Below are positions 45,601 to 53,845 of a DNA stretch of 64,000 nt, in pieces (the first letter of the stretch is position 1; each line of letters opens with the position of its first letter). The position numbers and the translations under genes are program-made. Source of the DNA: Ketobacter sp. GTDB lineage: Bacteria; Pseudomonadota; Gammaproteobacteria; Pseudomonadales; Ketobacteraceae. Location: positions 1 to 64,000 of the forward strand of contig NZ_RCHN01000043.1 in assembly GCF_003671495.1 (NCBI RefSeq), written 5' to 3'. The notes under the pieces are model-generated. The model searched no databases and was not told the DNA's origin. It saw only the letters and a list, made by a program, of their open reading frames with translations.

Positions 45601-47319
45601 ATGGCCAAACCACCGCACAAGAGCGGCTTATCCCGTCGTTCCATCATCAAGGGCGCATTGCTGGGCGGCGCCGCAGCGGCCACCGCCCTGACCCCTGCCG
45701 CACGGGCCGATGACAGCAGCGAGCCAGGCGCGTCTGATGCCCGCTATTGTGATGCCCTGGTGGTGGGTGGGGGCCTATCCGGACTGGCTGCCGCCCTTCA
45801 GCTGAAACGTCAGGGCAAAAGCGTGGTGATCCTGGAGGCCCGGGACCGGGTGGGAGGCAGAGTATTCAGTTTTAACAGCCCGGGTGCCTTCCAACACCTC
45901 ACCGTGGATGGCGGCGCCGAGTTCATCGGCGATCCCCAGTTGCGCATGATGGAGCTGGCTGAACGCTACGGCATCACCCCGGTGCCCACCCTCAACCAGG
46001 GCCGCAATATTTATTATCGCCGCGCCAAGGCCACCACCTTCAACGCCCAGGGCCCTTTCGGCGCCGTGCCCATCGACTACGGTGTATTCCAGCTGGCCAT
46101 TGCCCAGGAAGCCCTGCGGGCGGAATCGAAGAAGTTCCCGGTGGGCAAACCCTGGCTCCACCCACGGGCGGAATACTACGACCAGATGACCTTTGAACGC
46201 TGGATCATCAAGCACATGGCCTCCAACGCCGCCCGTAACCTGATGCGCCTGTTCTGCTCCTCCCTGCTCAGCGTTCACCCGGCTGAGGTATCCGCCCTTT
46301 TCCTGTTCCACTATGTGGCCAGCGCCGGGCATGAACAACTGAACGGCTCCCCCGAAGCCCTTTCCAATGTGGAAGCGCGGCTCAACGGCGAGAATATCGG
46401 CGGCGCCCAGCAATACATATTGGAAGGCGGCGCCCAGCAGCTTGCCTGGGCATTGCTGCAGGAGTTTTTGATCGACAGCACCCAAAGACCAGCACAGCAA
46501 AGCCGCTTTGACCACAGCGTACTGCCGGATTATGACAGCAACGCCGAGCGTTATTTTGAATACGCCACCGGCGCGGCCCTGCAACTGGATTCTCCGGTAC
46601 GGTCCATCCGCAGGCTGCCGGATGCAGAGGGTTTCAGTGTGCATTCCGACCGTCTGCAGGTGGAGACCGCCCAGGTGATCGTGGCCCTGCCCCCGGCCCT
46701 GATCAAACACATCGAGTTTCACCCGGCCCTGCCCCCCGGGCGCATGCAACTGCACGACCGCATGCCCATGGGCTCCATCGCCAAAGCCATGATTTATTAC
46801 GAAACCCCGTTCTGGAAAGCGCAGGGGCTTACCGGCCAGGTCATCAGTGACCTGAGTGGCGACAGCGGCCCCATCGACGTGTTGTATGACAACTCCCCTC
46901 CCGCCAGCGCCGAGCTGCCCGATCCACCGGGGATACTGATCGGATTCATTTCTGCCAAAGCCATGCGGGAACTGGACAACCTGACCCAGCAGGTGGATGC
47001 CGAACGGGATGCCAACGGCGAATTTTATCAGCGGGTGCGCGAACGCTGCATCAACAGCCTGGAGCAGTACTTCGGCGAGAGCGCAGCGGCGGCCAACGTG
47101 GTGGACTTCGCCTTCAACCGCTGGGATGACGAAGTCTGGTCCCGCGGCGGCCCCACCGGCATCGGCACCCCCGGCGTCATCACCGGGTATTGGCAGCAGC
47201 ATTTACGGGAGCCTCTGCAGGGGCTTTACTGGGCGGGCACCGAAACCTCAGATTACTGGGCTGGTTATATGGAAGGGGCAGTTCGGGCTGGCATTCGAGC
47301 GGCTCAGGAAGCCTTGTAA
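45601..47319 (+). CDS. Tat-exported flavin amine oxidase
   Basis: FAD-dependent monoamine/polyamine oxidase-type protein, 572 aa. A twin-arginine signal (LSRRSIIKG, RR at 12-13, hydrophobic region to about 31, AARA cleavage) directs it to the periplasm. The FAD Rossmann motif VVGGGLSGLAAALQLKRQGK is at about 54-73, with Glu79 and RVGGR at 83-87. The C-terminal FAD-contact motif reads GLYWAGTETSDYWAGYMEGAVRAG. The active-site aromatic cage cannot be judged reliably. The substrate is unknown; primary amines or polyamines would fit the polyamine genes at the other end of the window. The lipoprotein gene follows after 62 nt. Confidence 0.9.
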   Translation: MAKPPHKSGLSRRSIIKGALLGGAAAATALTPAARADDSSEPGASDARYCDALVVGGGLSGLAAALQLKRQGKSVVILEARDRVGGRVFSFNSPGAFQHLTVDGGAEFIGDPQLRMMELAERYGITPVPTLNQGRNIYYRRAKATTFNAQGPFGAVPIDYGVFQLAIAQEALRAESKKFPVGKPWLHPRAEYYDQMTFERWIIKHMASNAARNLMRLFCSSLLSVHPAEVSALFLFHYVASAGHEQLNGSPEALSNVEARLNGENIGGAQQYILEGGAQQLAWALLQEFLIDSTQRPAQQSRFDHSVLPDYDSNAERYFEYATGAALQLDSPVRSIRRLPDAEGFSVHSDRLQVETAQVIVALPPALIKHIEFHPALPPGRMQLHDRMPMGSIAKAMIYYETPFWKAQGLTGQVISDLSGDSGPIDVLYDNSPPASAELPDPPGILIGFISAKAMRELDNLTQQVDAERDANGEFYQRVRERCINSLEQYFGESAAAANVVDFAFNRWDDEVWSRGGPTGIGTPGVITGYWQQHLREPLQGLYWAGTETSDYWAGYMEGAVRAGIRAAQEAL

Positions 47320-47381
47320 CATCAACTTGTAACGCCACCGGGTAAATTCAACCTGTACCACTCACGAGGAGCAGGCATTCC

Positions 47382-47843
47382 ATGAATTGTGTGACGACCA
47401 TTGTTCGCGCTGGCCACCGCATCCTGATTTGCGGTCTGCTGGTAACGCTGCTCAGCTCGCTGTTGGCCTGCTCGCCGCCGGACAGTGCAGAACAGATCAT
47501 TGCCGAGCATATTGCCACACTGGAAACGGCCATCGAGGAGAAAGACCCGGACCCGGTGCTGGCGCTGATTCACGACAACTTCAGCACCCGCACAGGCGTC
47601 GATAAACTGTGGGTCAAGCGCACCATGGCGTTCTATATGCTAAAGCACGCCAACATTGCAATACTCACCAGCGGCCTCCACATCGAGGTGCTGGACGACA
47701 CCGCCACAGCGCGCTTGACGGCCGTGGTAAGCGGCGGCCAGGGCCTGATTCCTGAGCAGGGTGCGCTCTATCAAATTGAAACCGAATGGCGCCTGCATGA
47801 GGGTGACTGGCAACTGATCTATGGGGACTGGCGGCGTCCTTGA
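47382..47843 (+). CDS. Small lipoprotein, NTF2-like
   Basis: 153 aa. The lipobox LLSSLLAC puts the lipidated cysteine at about residue 30, so the mature protein is membrane-anchored. The remainder (about 120 residues) has the helix-then-beta-sheet pattern of NTF2-like/SnoaL-type domains (IAEHIATLETAIEEKDPDPVLALIHDNFS, then strands ending in EGDWQLIYGDWRRP). No ligand is known. The start ATG 47382 follows GAGGAG. Its stop overlaps the next gene's proposed TTG start. Confidence 0.75.
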   Translation: MNCVTTIVRAGHRILICGLLVTLLSSLLACSPPDSAEQIIAEHIATLETAIEEKDPDPVLALIHDNFSTRTGVDKLWVKRTMAFYMLKHANIAILTSGLHIEVLDDTATARLTAVVSGGQGLIPEQGALYQIETEWRLHEGDWQLIYGDWRRP

Positions 47844-49138
47844 GTTTTGACAACAGCCTCAGTACAGTGTCAACAACAGTCAGCCACGGAGAAGCCACCA
47901 TTACTTATTCCATCAATATTTCACGGGTCGAGCAGGATCTCTACGATCTTGCCAAATTCGGTTATAACGAAAAAGACAAAGGCATCTATCGGCAGGGCTT
48001 TACGGAAGAAGACCGCCAGGCCCGGCAATGGTTGATGGCGTATTTCGAGCGCTGCGGTTTGCGTACCCATATGGACGGCGCCGGGAACGTATGTGGTCGC
48101 TTCGGGCCGGAGGGCAAACCGGCCATCCTGATCGGTTCACATCTGGACTCGGTGCCCGCCGGCGGCATGTTCGACGGCACCCTGGGGGTGGTGGCCGGAC
48201 TGGAATGCATTCGGGTGATTCAGGAGCAGGACATCAGCCTCACCTACCCCATTGAAATCATCGCCACCAGTGAAGAGGAAGGCCGCTTTGGCGGCATGCT
48301 GGGGGCCCAGGCCCTGACCGGCAGCCTGACCCTGGACTGGTTGGAAAACGCCAAAGATCCCAGCGGCATCACCCTCAAGCAGGCCATGGCCAACCAGGGC
48401 CTGGATTACCACCAGGCTCTGCACGCCAAACGCAGCCCGGACAGTGTAAAAGCGTTCCTGGAATTGCACATCGAGCAGGGCCCGGTGCTGGAGGCCAGCA
48501 AGAACACCATAGGCGTGGTGGAAGGCATCTCCGGTGTGTTCAAGTGGCTGATCAAGTTTCTCGGCAAGGCGGATCACGCCGGCACCGCCCCCATGGACCT
48601 GCGCAGCGATGCCTTCATGGGGCTGGCGGATTTTGCCCACGAAATCAAACGCATCATTGACGAAAACGGCACCGACAAGTCGCGCCTGACCATCGGCCGG
48701 GTGGACCTGAAACCAGGCTACGCCCACACCGTACCCGGCGAGGCGGACTTCACCCTGGTAGGGCGGGATATGTCAGAAGACGTGATGCGGGATCTGGCGG
48801 ACAGTTGTCGCAAAGCCCTGTCTGCCATCGCCCGCCGTCATCGGCTTATGTTTGAGTATGAACAGATGAGCTGGCTGGAGCCCAAGGGCTGTTCCCAACA
48901 GATCATGGACGTATTCGAGAACACCACCCGCGACCTGGGTTACAGCTATCAGCTCATGCCCAGTGGTGCTGGCCACGATGCCCAGTTCTTTACTGACATC
49001 ACCCCCACCGGCATGATCTTTATTCCCAGCGTGGGTGGCGTCAGTCACGCACCGGATGAATGGTCCCATTGGGAGGATGTGGAAAAAGGCTGCAACGTCT
49101 TGTTGAACAGCCTTATCCGTTTGCAGGAAGCGCTCTGA
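47840..49138 (+). CDS. M20-family amidohydrolase (N-carbamoyl amino acid hydrolase/allantoate amidohydrolase-like)
   Basis: 432 aa metal-dependent hydrolase. Conserved M20C elements: GSHLDSVPAGGMFDGTLGVVAGLE (first metal ligands His and Asp), EEEGRFGGMLGAQALTG (catalytic Glu), ELHIEQGPVLE, DHAGTAPMDLRSDA, and SGAGHDAQFF with HAPDEWSHWEDVEKG. Members hydrolyse N-carbamoyl-L-amino acids, allantoate or ureidopropionate. The reading frame has no ATG before about residue 65, so the start is probably TTG 47840, which overlaps the lipoprotein stop, or GTG 47867. The gene faces the amidotransferase/carbamoyltransferase cluster and may be its catabolic counterpart; that is inference. Confidence 0.87.
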   Translation: MSFDNSLSTVSTTVSHGEATITYSINISRVEQDLYDLAKFGYNEKDKGIYRQGFTEEDRQARQWLMAYFERCGLRTHMDGAGNVCGRFGPEGKPAILIGSHLDSVPAGGMFDGTLGVVAGLECIRVIQEQDISLTYPIEIIATSEEEGRFGGMLGAQALTGSLTLDWLENAKDPSGITLKQAMANQGLDYHQALHAKRSPDSVKAFLELHIEQGPVLEASKNTIGVVEGISGVFKWLIKFLGKADHAGTAPMDLRSDAFMGLADFAHEIKRIIDENGTDKSRLTIGRVDLKPGYAHTVPGEADFTLVGRDMSEDVMRDLADSCRKALSAIARRHRLMFEYEQMSWLEPKGCSQQIMDVFENTTRDLGYSYQLMPSGAGHDAQFFTDITPTGMIFIPSVGGVSHAPDEWSHWEDVEKGCNVLLNSLIRLQEAL

Positions 49139-49154
49139 TCTTCCACCAGAGCGC
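49130..49154. terminator. Bidirectional terminator between amidohydrolase and asnB-like gene
   Basis: GCGCTCTG (49130-49137) pairs perfectly with CAGAGCGC (49147-49154). The stem includes the amidohydrolase stop codon; the minus-strand gene ends at 49155. No U tract. Confidence 0.65.
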
Positions 49155-51173
49155 CTACGCGGTTGCGTGCCAACCCAGTTCGTCGGCACGCTGCTGCGCC
49201 AGATTGGGCAGGTCCTGAGCCACAAAGTGGTGATGCAATAACTGCACACCCAACACGTGGTTGATCACCGCATCCAGCTGCACTTTGGTCTCCCGGTCCA
49301 TATTGGGGTCTTCGTGGTCGGCGATCATCTTCTCGATGGCAGCGCTGTCCAGCAGACCGGCCGCCTGCACCTTTTCCTTGCTGGCAAACTCGTCCATCAG
49401 CGCCATCAGGGATTGCCATTTCTTCTTGTCGGTGTGCGCCGGCGGCGCCATAAAAGCAAACTTCTGGCGCTTGTACAGGGTCTCCGGCAACAGGCCTTTC
49501 ATGGCTTCCCGCAGCACGTATTTTTCAGTGGCCCCCTTGATGCGCAGCTGCGGAGGAACGGTGGTGGCGAACTTGGCCAGGTGGTGGTCCAGGAACGCCG
49601 GGCGCGCCTCCATGGAGTTGGCCATGTCCACCCGATCACCGCCCCAGGTGAGGATCTGCCCTTCCAGCATGGTTTTGATCCAGACGTACTGGGCTTTGTC
49701 CAACGGATGACGTCCATCCAGTTGGCTGCGATCAAAGGTGGCCGCAATCTGTGCCCCGGCGTCGTAATCCTTGAGCTGTGCCCGCCATTCAGGGTTGAGC
49801 AGTCCCATGGCGTAGTCATGGCAGTGCAGCCAGTTCTGCAGACAGGTGGGTGTAAAGCCCACCACATCGGTCATGGCGGCGGAATTGAAGTCCTCCCGCG
49901 GCAGCATGGCGCCCCGGAACAGGCTGTTGCTCTCCTCCAGGCTGGATTGCCATTCTTTACGCAGGGAGGCCGGCAGGTCGTCCAGGCCGTACAGGAACAT
50001 GTCCTTGCGGAAAGCGGGGTAGCCGCCGAACAATTCGTCGGAACCTTCCCCGGTGAGCACCACCTTGTAGCGGTTCTGCTTCACTGTTTCGCTCATCAGC
50101 AACTTGGCCACCGCCAGCGTGTTGTAGATGGTGCGCTCGGTGTGCCAGATGGTACGGCTGAAATTGTTGTAGAGGTCGTCCGCCGACAGCTTCAACACCA
50201 GCTGGTCAGCCCCGGTCATCTCCGCCATTTCCCGGGCAATGGGGGTTTCATCGTATTCACTGCTGTCAAAGCCGATGGTGAACGCTTTGACCGGGTCCTG
50301 CCGCACCGCGGCCGACAGGCCCAGGATGGAGCAACTGTCGATTCCTCCCGACAGATAACATCCCACCGGCACGTCGGCGTTCAAACGCAGTTGCACCGCC
50401 TCCAGTAATTGATCCCGCACGCCTTCAATATAGTGGCTTTCATCGTGGTGATTGACGTACTCACCGGCCACCGGAAAGTCCATGTCCCAGAATTTTTTCT
50501 GGCTGATGATCAGCTTGCCGTCTTTGCGTTTGACCTTGATCATGTGACCCGGCGGCACCTGGTGCACGCCTTCGAACGCCGTGCTGCCGGGCACCATCAC
50601 CTGGATCAACTGGTGGTAGGTTCCCGCTGCATTCAACTGGCGCTTCACCGAGGGGTGGGCGAACAGTACTTTCAGCTCAGACCCAAACACGATGCCGTCG
50701 GCGGTTTCGCTCCAGTACAACGGCTTGATGCCGAACCGGTCCCGCACCAGATACAGCGCATCTTCGCTTTTGTCGAACAGGGCAAAGGCAAATTCCCCCC
50801 GCAGGTATTGCAGGGTTTTTTCCATGCCATAACGGGGATACAGGTGCAGAATGATTTCAGAATCACTCTTGGTGGCAAAGCGGGCGCCGTTGGACACCAG
50901 CATGGCGCGAATGCGCTGGAAGTCATAGAACTCCCCGTTGTGCACCAGATAATACTGCTGATCCGGCGACACCAGGGGTTGTCTGCCGCGCTCTTCGTTC
51001 AGGTCGATAATCGACAAACGGGCGTGACTCAACCCAATGCCGGCACCGGCCGGATTGGTGTAGCCAAAGTTATCCGGACCCCGGTGATACTGAATGGCCG
51101 CCATATTGACCAGGACCTGGGAATCAATCGGCTGCTGAGGGTCGCGGTGAAACACACCGGCAATACCACACAT
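49155..51173 (-). CDS. Asparagine synthetase B-type glutamine amidotransferase
   Basis: 672 aa. N-terminal class II amidotransferase domain with nucleophile Cys2 (MCGIAG), RGPDNFGY and HNGEFYDF; C-terminal ATP-pyrophosphatase synthetase domain with SGGIDS at 275-280 and TGEGSDELFGGYPAFRKDMFLYG. All catalytic elements for glutamine-dependent amidation of a carboxylate are present. At 672 aa it is about 120 residues longer than E. coli AsnB (554), with the extra length mostly at the C-terminus, resembling AsnB-family proteins recruited for other amides (for example AsnO in acetylglutaminylglutamine amide synthesis). It follows the carbamoyltransferase gene by 38 nt on the same strand, so the true substrate may not be aspartate. 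Confidence 0.9.
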   Translation of the reverse strand: MCGIAGVFHRDPQQPIDSQVLVNMAAIQYHRGPDNFGYTNPAGAGIGLSHARLSIIDLNEERGRQPLVSPDQQYYLVHNGEFYDFQRIRAMLVSNGARFATKSDSEIILHLYPRYGMEKTLQYLRGEFAFALFDKSEDALYLVRDRFGIKPLYWSETADGIVFGSELKVLFAHPSVKRQLNAAGTYHQLIQVMVPGSTAFEGVHQVPPGHMIKVKRKDGKLIISQKKFWDMDFPVAGEYVNHHDESHYIEGVRDQLLEAVQLRLNADVPVGCYLSGGIDSCSILGLSAAVRQDPVKAFTIGFDSSEYDETPIAREMAEMTGADQLVLKLSADDLYNNFSRTIWHTERTIYNTLAVAKLLMSETVKQNRYKVVLTGEGSDELFGGYPAFRKDMFLYGLDDLPASLRKEWQSSLEESNSLFRGAMLPREDFNSAAMTDVVGFTPTCLQNWLHCHDYAMGLLNPEWRAQLKDYDAGAQIAATFDRSQLDGRHPLDKAQYVWIKTMLEGQILTWGGDRVDMANSMEARPAFLDHHLAKFATTVPPQLRIKGATEKYVLREAMKGLLPETLYKRQKFAFMAPPAHTDKKKWQSLMALMDEFASKEKVQAAGLLDSAAIEKMIADHEDPNMDRETKVQLDAVINHVLGVQLLHHHFVAQDLPNLAQQRADELGWHATA

Positions 51174-51211
51174 AAAACTCTCCTGTTGCTGCGCCCTTGC
51201 GGGCCTTCAAT

Positions 51212-52285
51212 TTACATCCAGACGTCCATGACTCGTTCGATCCGCTCACACATGCAGGTGAGCAGGGCCATGCGTAGGAATACTGCTCCGCGGGCCTGGG
51301 AAAAGTACCAGTTGTGGGGCGTTTCATCCAAATCCGTGGACAACTCATCACCCCGTGCCAGGGGGTGCATGACGATGGCGTCCTTTTTCAACGGTGAGCG
51401 GCGATCCAACACAAAGCGCGAGCCGTAGGATTCGAACCCATCCCCTTTCCAGGCAATGGCGTTGATGTACACCACATCCAACGTCGGCAGCACTGGATCC
51501 AGCTCCGTCGTGGTGCTGATCTTGAGACCGGCCTGCTGCAATTGTTCCAGTTGGCCTTCGTCCCAGATGTGATCGCCCTCCTCGTGCACGATCACCACCT
51601 CATCCAGATATTCCGGAAAGATGGCGAGCATTTTCAGCAGGCTGCGTACAGTACGCATTTTGTTGGGTACACCGATGATGCCCATACGCACCGGCGCCGC
51701 GCCCTCATCGCTGAGCAAAGCCGGCCGCCATTTCAATATGGTATACAGGTCCGCCAGCGCCTGGGTGGGGTGCTCATCGAGGCCGTTACCGGCATTGATG
51801 ATAGGAATACGCAGGCTGCGCATCATCTCTTTCACCGAGGATTCATTGGTATCCCGCAGCACCACGCAATCGCCATAGTTATTGAACATCTCCCCCACAT
51901 CCGACAGGGATTCACCCTTGGCAATACCGGTGGTGGAACGATCGGTGATGGACATGATGTCCCCGCCCAAGCGGTGCCAGGCGCTTTCGAAGGACAAACG
52001 GGTACGGGTACTGGGCTCGTAAAACGCACTGATCAGAATCTTGCCCTGCAACGGGGTACGAAAACGCTGCGGGTTGCTCTCAAATTTCGCTGCCAGCCGG
52101 AATAACTGCAGCAGGACATCACGACCGAACTGATCAGAGGAAATGATGTGCTGGGAGGAAAGCTGCTTGAGATGCTCACCATCTTCGTGAATGGCTTTGA
52201 GCAGGCCTTTGGGATGAGCGTCACCGTATACGTCCGGAACCTTGCGCTCGAACTCCACATTGTCTTCTTTTACATTGTTCACCAT
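51212..52285 (-). CDS. Divergent aspartate/ornithine carbamoyltransferase-family protein
   Basis: 357 aa transcarbamoylase. Carbamoyl-phosphate site is intact: STRT at 92-95, Lys123, Arg144, His172 in HPTQ. Arg211 (E. coli PyrB Arg167) is also kept. However the PyrB motif TRVQ, whose Arg229 and Gln231 hold the aspartate carboxylates, is NAIA here (Ala276, Ala278), and HPLP is HPLA (Ala310). A 45-residue N-terminal extension precedes the fold. It is therefore unlikely to be the pyrimidine enzyme and probably carbamoylates another amino acid. ATG 52285 overlaps the small membrane protein's stop; 52303 (MEAGYA) is an alternative. The context is an operon with an AsnB-type amidotransferase and a symporter. 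Confidence 0.88.
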   Translation of the reverse strand: MVNNVKEDNVEFERKVPDVYGDAHPKGLLKAIHEDGEHLKQLSSQHIISSDQFGRDVLLQLFRLAAKFESNPQRFRTPLQGKILISAFYEPSTRTRLSFESAWHRLGGDIMSITDRSTTGIAKGESLSDVGEMFNNYGDCVVLRDTNESSVKEMMRSLRIPIINAGNGLDEHPTQALADLYTILKWRPALLSDEGAAPVRMGIIGVPNKMRTVRSLLKMLAIFPEYLDEVVIVHEEGDHIWDEGQLEQLQQAGLKISTTTELDPVLPTLDVVYINAIAWKGDGFESYGSRFVLDRRSPLKKDAIVMHPLARGDELSTDLDETPHNWYFSQARGAVFLRMALLTCMCERIERVMDVWM

Positions 52286-52401
52286 AGCGTACCCCGCTTC
52301 CAATCCATCAGCAGAAGCCCCACCAATACCAGAGGGGAAACGCAGGTCACCAACAGCGCCCCCCCCACCAACACTTCAAATAACGCTTCACTTATCGGCA
52401 C
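52279..52401 (-). CDS. 40-residue membrane protein, probable symporter accessory peptide
   Basis: GTG 52401 starts a 40-codon frame: a short amphipathic start (MPISEALFEVLVGG, counting GTG as Met), one transmembrane helix (about residues 10-33) and a positively charged end DWKRGTLW. GGAGA lies about 7 nt upstream. It begins one base after the SSS symporter stop (52403) and its stop overlaps the carbamoyltransferase ATG, so it is translationally locked between the two. Tiny one-helix partners beside SSS symporters are known in other bacteria. Too short for most gene callers. Confidence 0.7.
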   Translation of the reverse strand: MPISEALFEVLVGGALLVTCVSPLVLVGLLLMDWKRGTLW

Positions 52402-52402
52402 G

Positions 52403-53824
52403 TTATTTCTCCATACGCTGCAAGCGTTCCCAGTTAAATTGTTCATTGTGGATAGCCAGTCCGATCAAACATACCACCAAAGACACCAGACAGGATGTTA
52501 AGGCCGCCACGTAAAAACCAATCTGCACATACGCCACCAACCCACACAGGGTTCCCAGCAACATGGCCAACCCGGCGTAGAGGCCACCCAAGCGGGGCCG
52601 GTAGAGTCCAAATACAATGGGCCAGATGGTGCTGGCCACAAAAGCACCCGCAAAATTCAGCAACTCACCCAAGGTGGTAACCCGCTCCAGACACAGTAAC
52701 CAGGTCAACAGGCCCAAACACAGTATGACCCACTTTCCCACCTTGAACAGGTGTTCGTTGCTGGCCCCGGGTCGGATGATACCTCGGTACACATCCTCGG
52801 TGAGCAGATCACTGGTGGCCGCCAGCAGGGAGTCCAGGCTGGAGGCCAATGCAGAAAACACCACAATGAACACAAACACCGCCCCCACACTACCAAGCAA
52901 TTTTGCGGCCACCAGGGGGCCGACCATATCCGGGCTGGGGGGATACAGCCCCAGTGCCGGGGCAGCCAGGGCAATAAACCCGGTGACAATCGGGATGGGC
53001 AACCACAGCAGACCGGAAATAAGATAGGCCTTCTTGCCGATGCCCTCGCGGAACGCAAACGCCCGCGACCACCACACATTGGAGTGAAAAATCTCGCCGA
53101 TACCAAAGAAAATATTATTGAACAGAAACATGATGGCCGCCGGGAACAACAGGTTGAGCAGCTCTGGTTGCTCCTGGCTTACGCTTGCGTAGATGGTATC
53201 CAGCCCCACATCCCGCCAGCACACATAGCCGATGAACAGCACGCCGCAGAGGATGATCAATGTCTGGATAAAGTCCGTGGCGATAACCGCTTTCAAGCCC
53301 CCCAGCAGGGTGTAGCCCACACAGATCACCAGTATCACCGTCATGCCGATCTGGTAATCCAGGCCACTCAGGGAATGCAGCAGGATGCCGCCGGCCATGC
53401 CCAGGCTGATCAACCACCCCATGGCGTAAAAGAACGACACCACCAAAAACACGTACCAGGCCCCGCGGCCGTAGCGCACCCGGATAAAATCCCCACAGGT
53501 GTAACCCTGCGGCATCAGCGACTTGATGCGCTTGGCCATGGGCGCGAACAGGATCAGCCCCAGCGCGGCCATGGAATACCCCACCATGCCCCAGATGCCG
53601 AATTGATAGGTCAGTTGAGGGGCAACCAGGGTGGTATTGCTGGTGACCCAGGTGGCCATGGCGGTGGCCGATGCCAATGCCAACCCCACGTTACGGCCGG
53701 CCAGCATGAAATCGTCCACAGTACGATTACGCCGCCCCAGCCACCAGCCGAAGCCAACCCAGGCGAGTCCGAACAGAACGAGGATGATGATGGCAGTTTG
53801 GGTAGAAATCTGGGCAGCGAACAT
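52403..53824 (-). CDS. SSS-family sodium/solute symporter
   Basis: 473 aa with about 13 transmembrane helices of the sodium:solute symporter fold. WLGRRNRTVDDFMLAGRNVGLALASATAMATWVTSNT is the family start (helix 1 region, with the Na2-site signature in helix 1-2), followed by GYTCGDFIRVRYGRGAWY, GGLKAVIATDFIQTLI and the late signature SALASSLDSLLAATSDLLTEDVYR. The substrate is unknown; it is not recognisably PutP or PanF. Its operon position, with a carbamoyltransferase and an amidotransferase, suggests the solute they make or its precursor. It starts 21 nt after the small FN3-like gene. Confidence 0.92.
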   Translation of the reverse strand: MFAAQISTQTAIIILVLFGLAWVGFGWWLGRRNRTVDDFMLAGRNVGLALASATAMATWVTSNTTLVAPQLTYQFGIWGMVGYSMAALGLILFAPMAKRIKSLMPQGYTCGDFIRVRYGRGAWYVFLVVSFFYAMGWLISLGMAGGILLHSLSGLDYQIGMTVILVICVGYTLLGGLKAVIATDFIQTLIILCGVLFIGYVCWRDVGLDTIYASVSQEQPELLNLLFPAAIMFLFNNIFFGIGEIFHSNVWWSRAFAFREGIGKKAYLISGLLWLPIPIVTGFIALAAPALGLYPPSPDMVGPLVAAKLLGSVGAVFVFIVVFSALASSLDSLLAATSDLLTEDVYRGIIRPGASNEHLFKVGKWVILCLGLLTWLLCLERVTTLGELLNFAGAFVASTIWPIVFGLYRPRLGGLYAGLAMLLGTLCGLVAYVQIGFYVAALTSCLVSLVVCLIGLAIHNEQFNWERLQRMEK

Positions 53825-53845
53825 AGGAACCGTTTGTAATTGTTA

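Noticed and set aside
45775-47202. 475-codon minus-strand open frame opposite the amine oxidase
   Set aside because: Composition is typical of an antisense shadow, and the plus-strand frame is a clear FAD oxidase with a Tat signal.
49257-50408. 383-codon plus-strand frame opposite the AsnB-like gene
   Set aside because: Shadow of a well-supported gene; no recognisable domains or ribosome site.
51212-52285. Naming the carbamoyltransferase pyrB
   Set aside because: Key aspartate-binding residues are replaced and no pyrC or other pyrimidine gene is adjacent.
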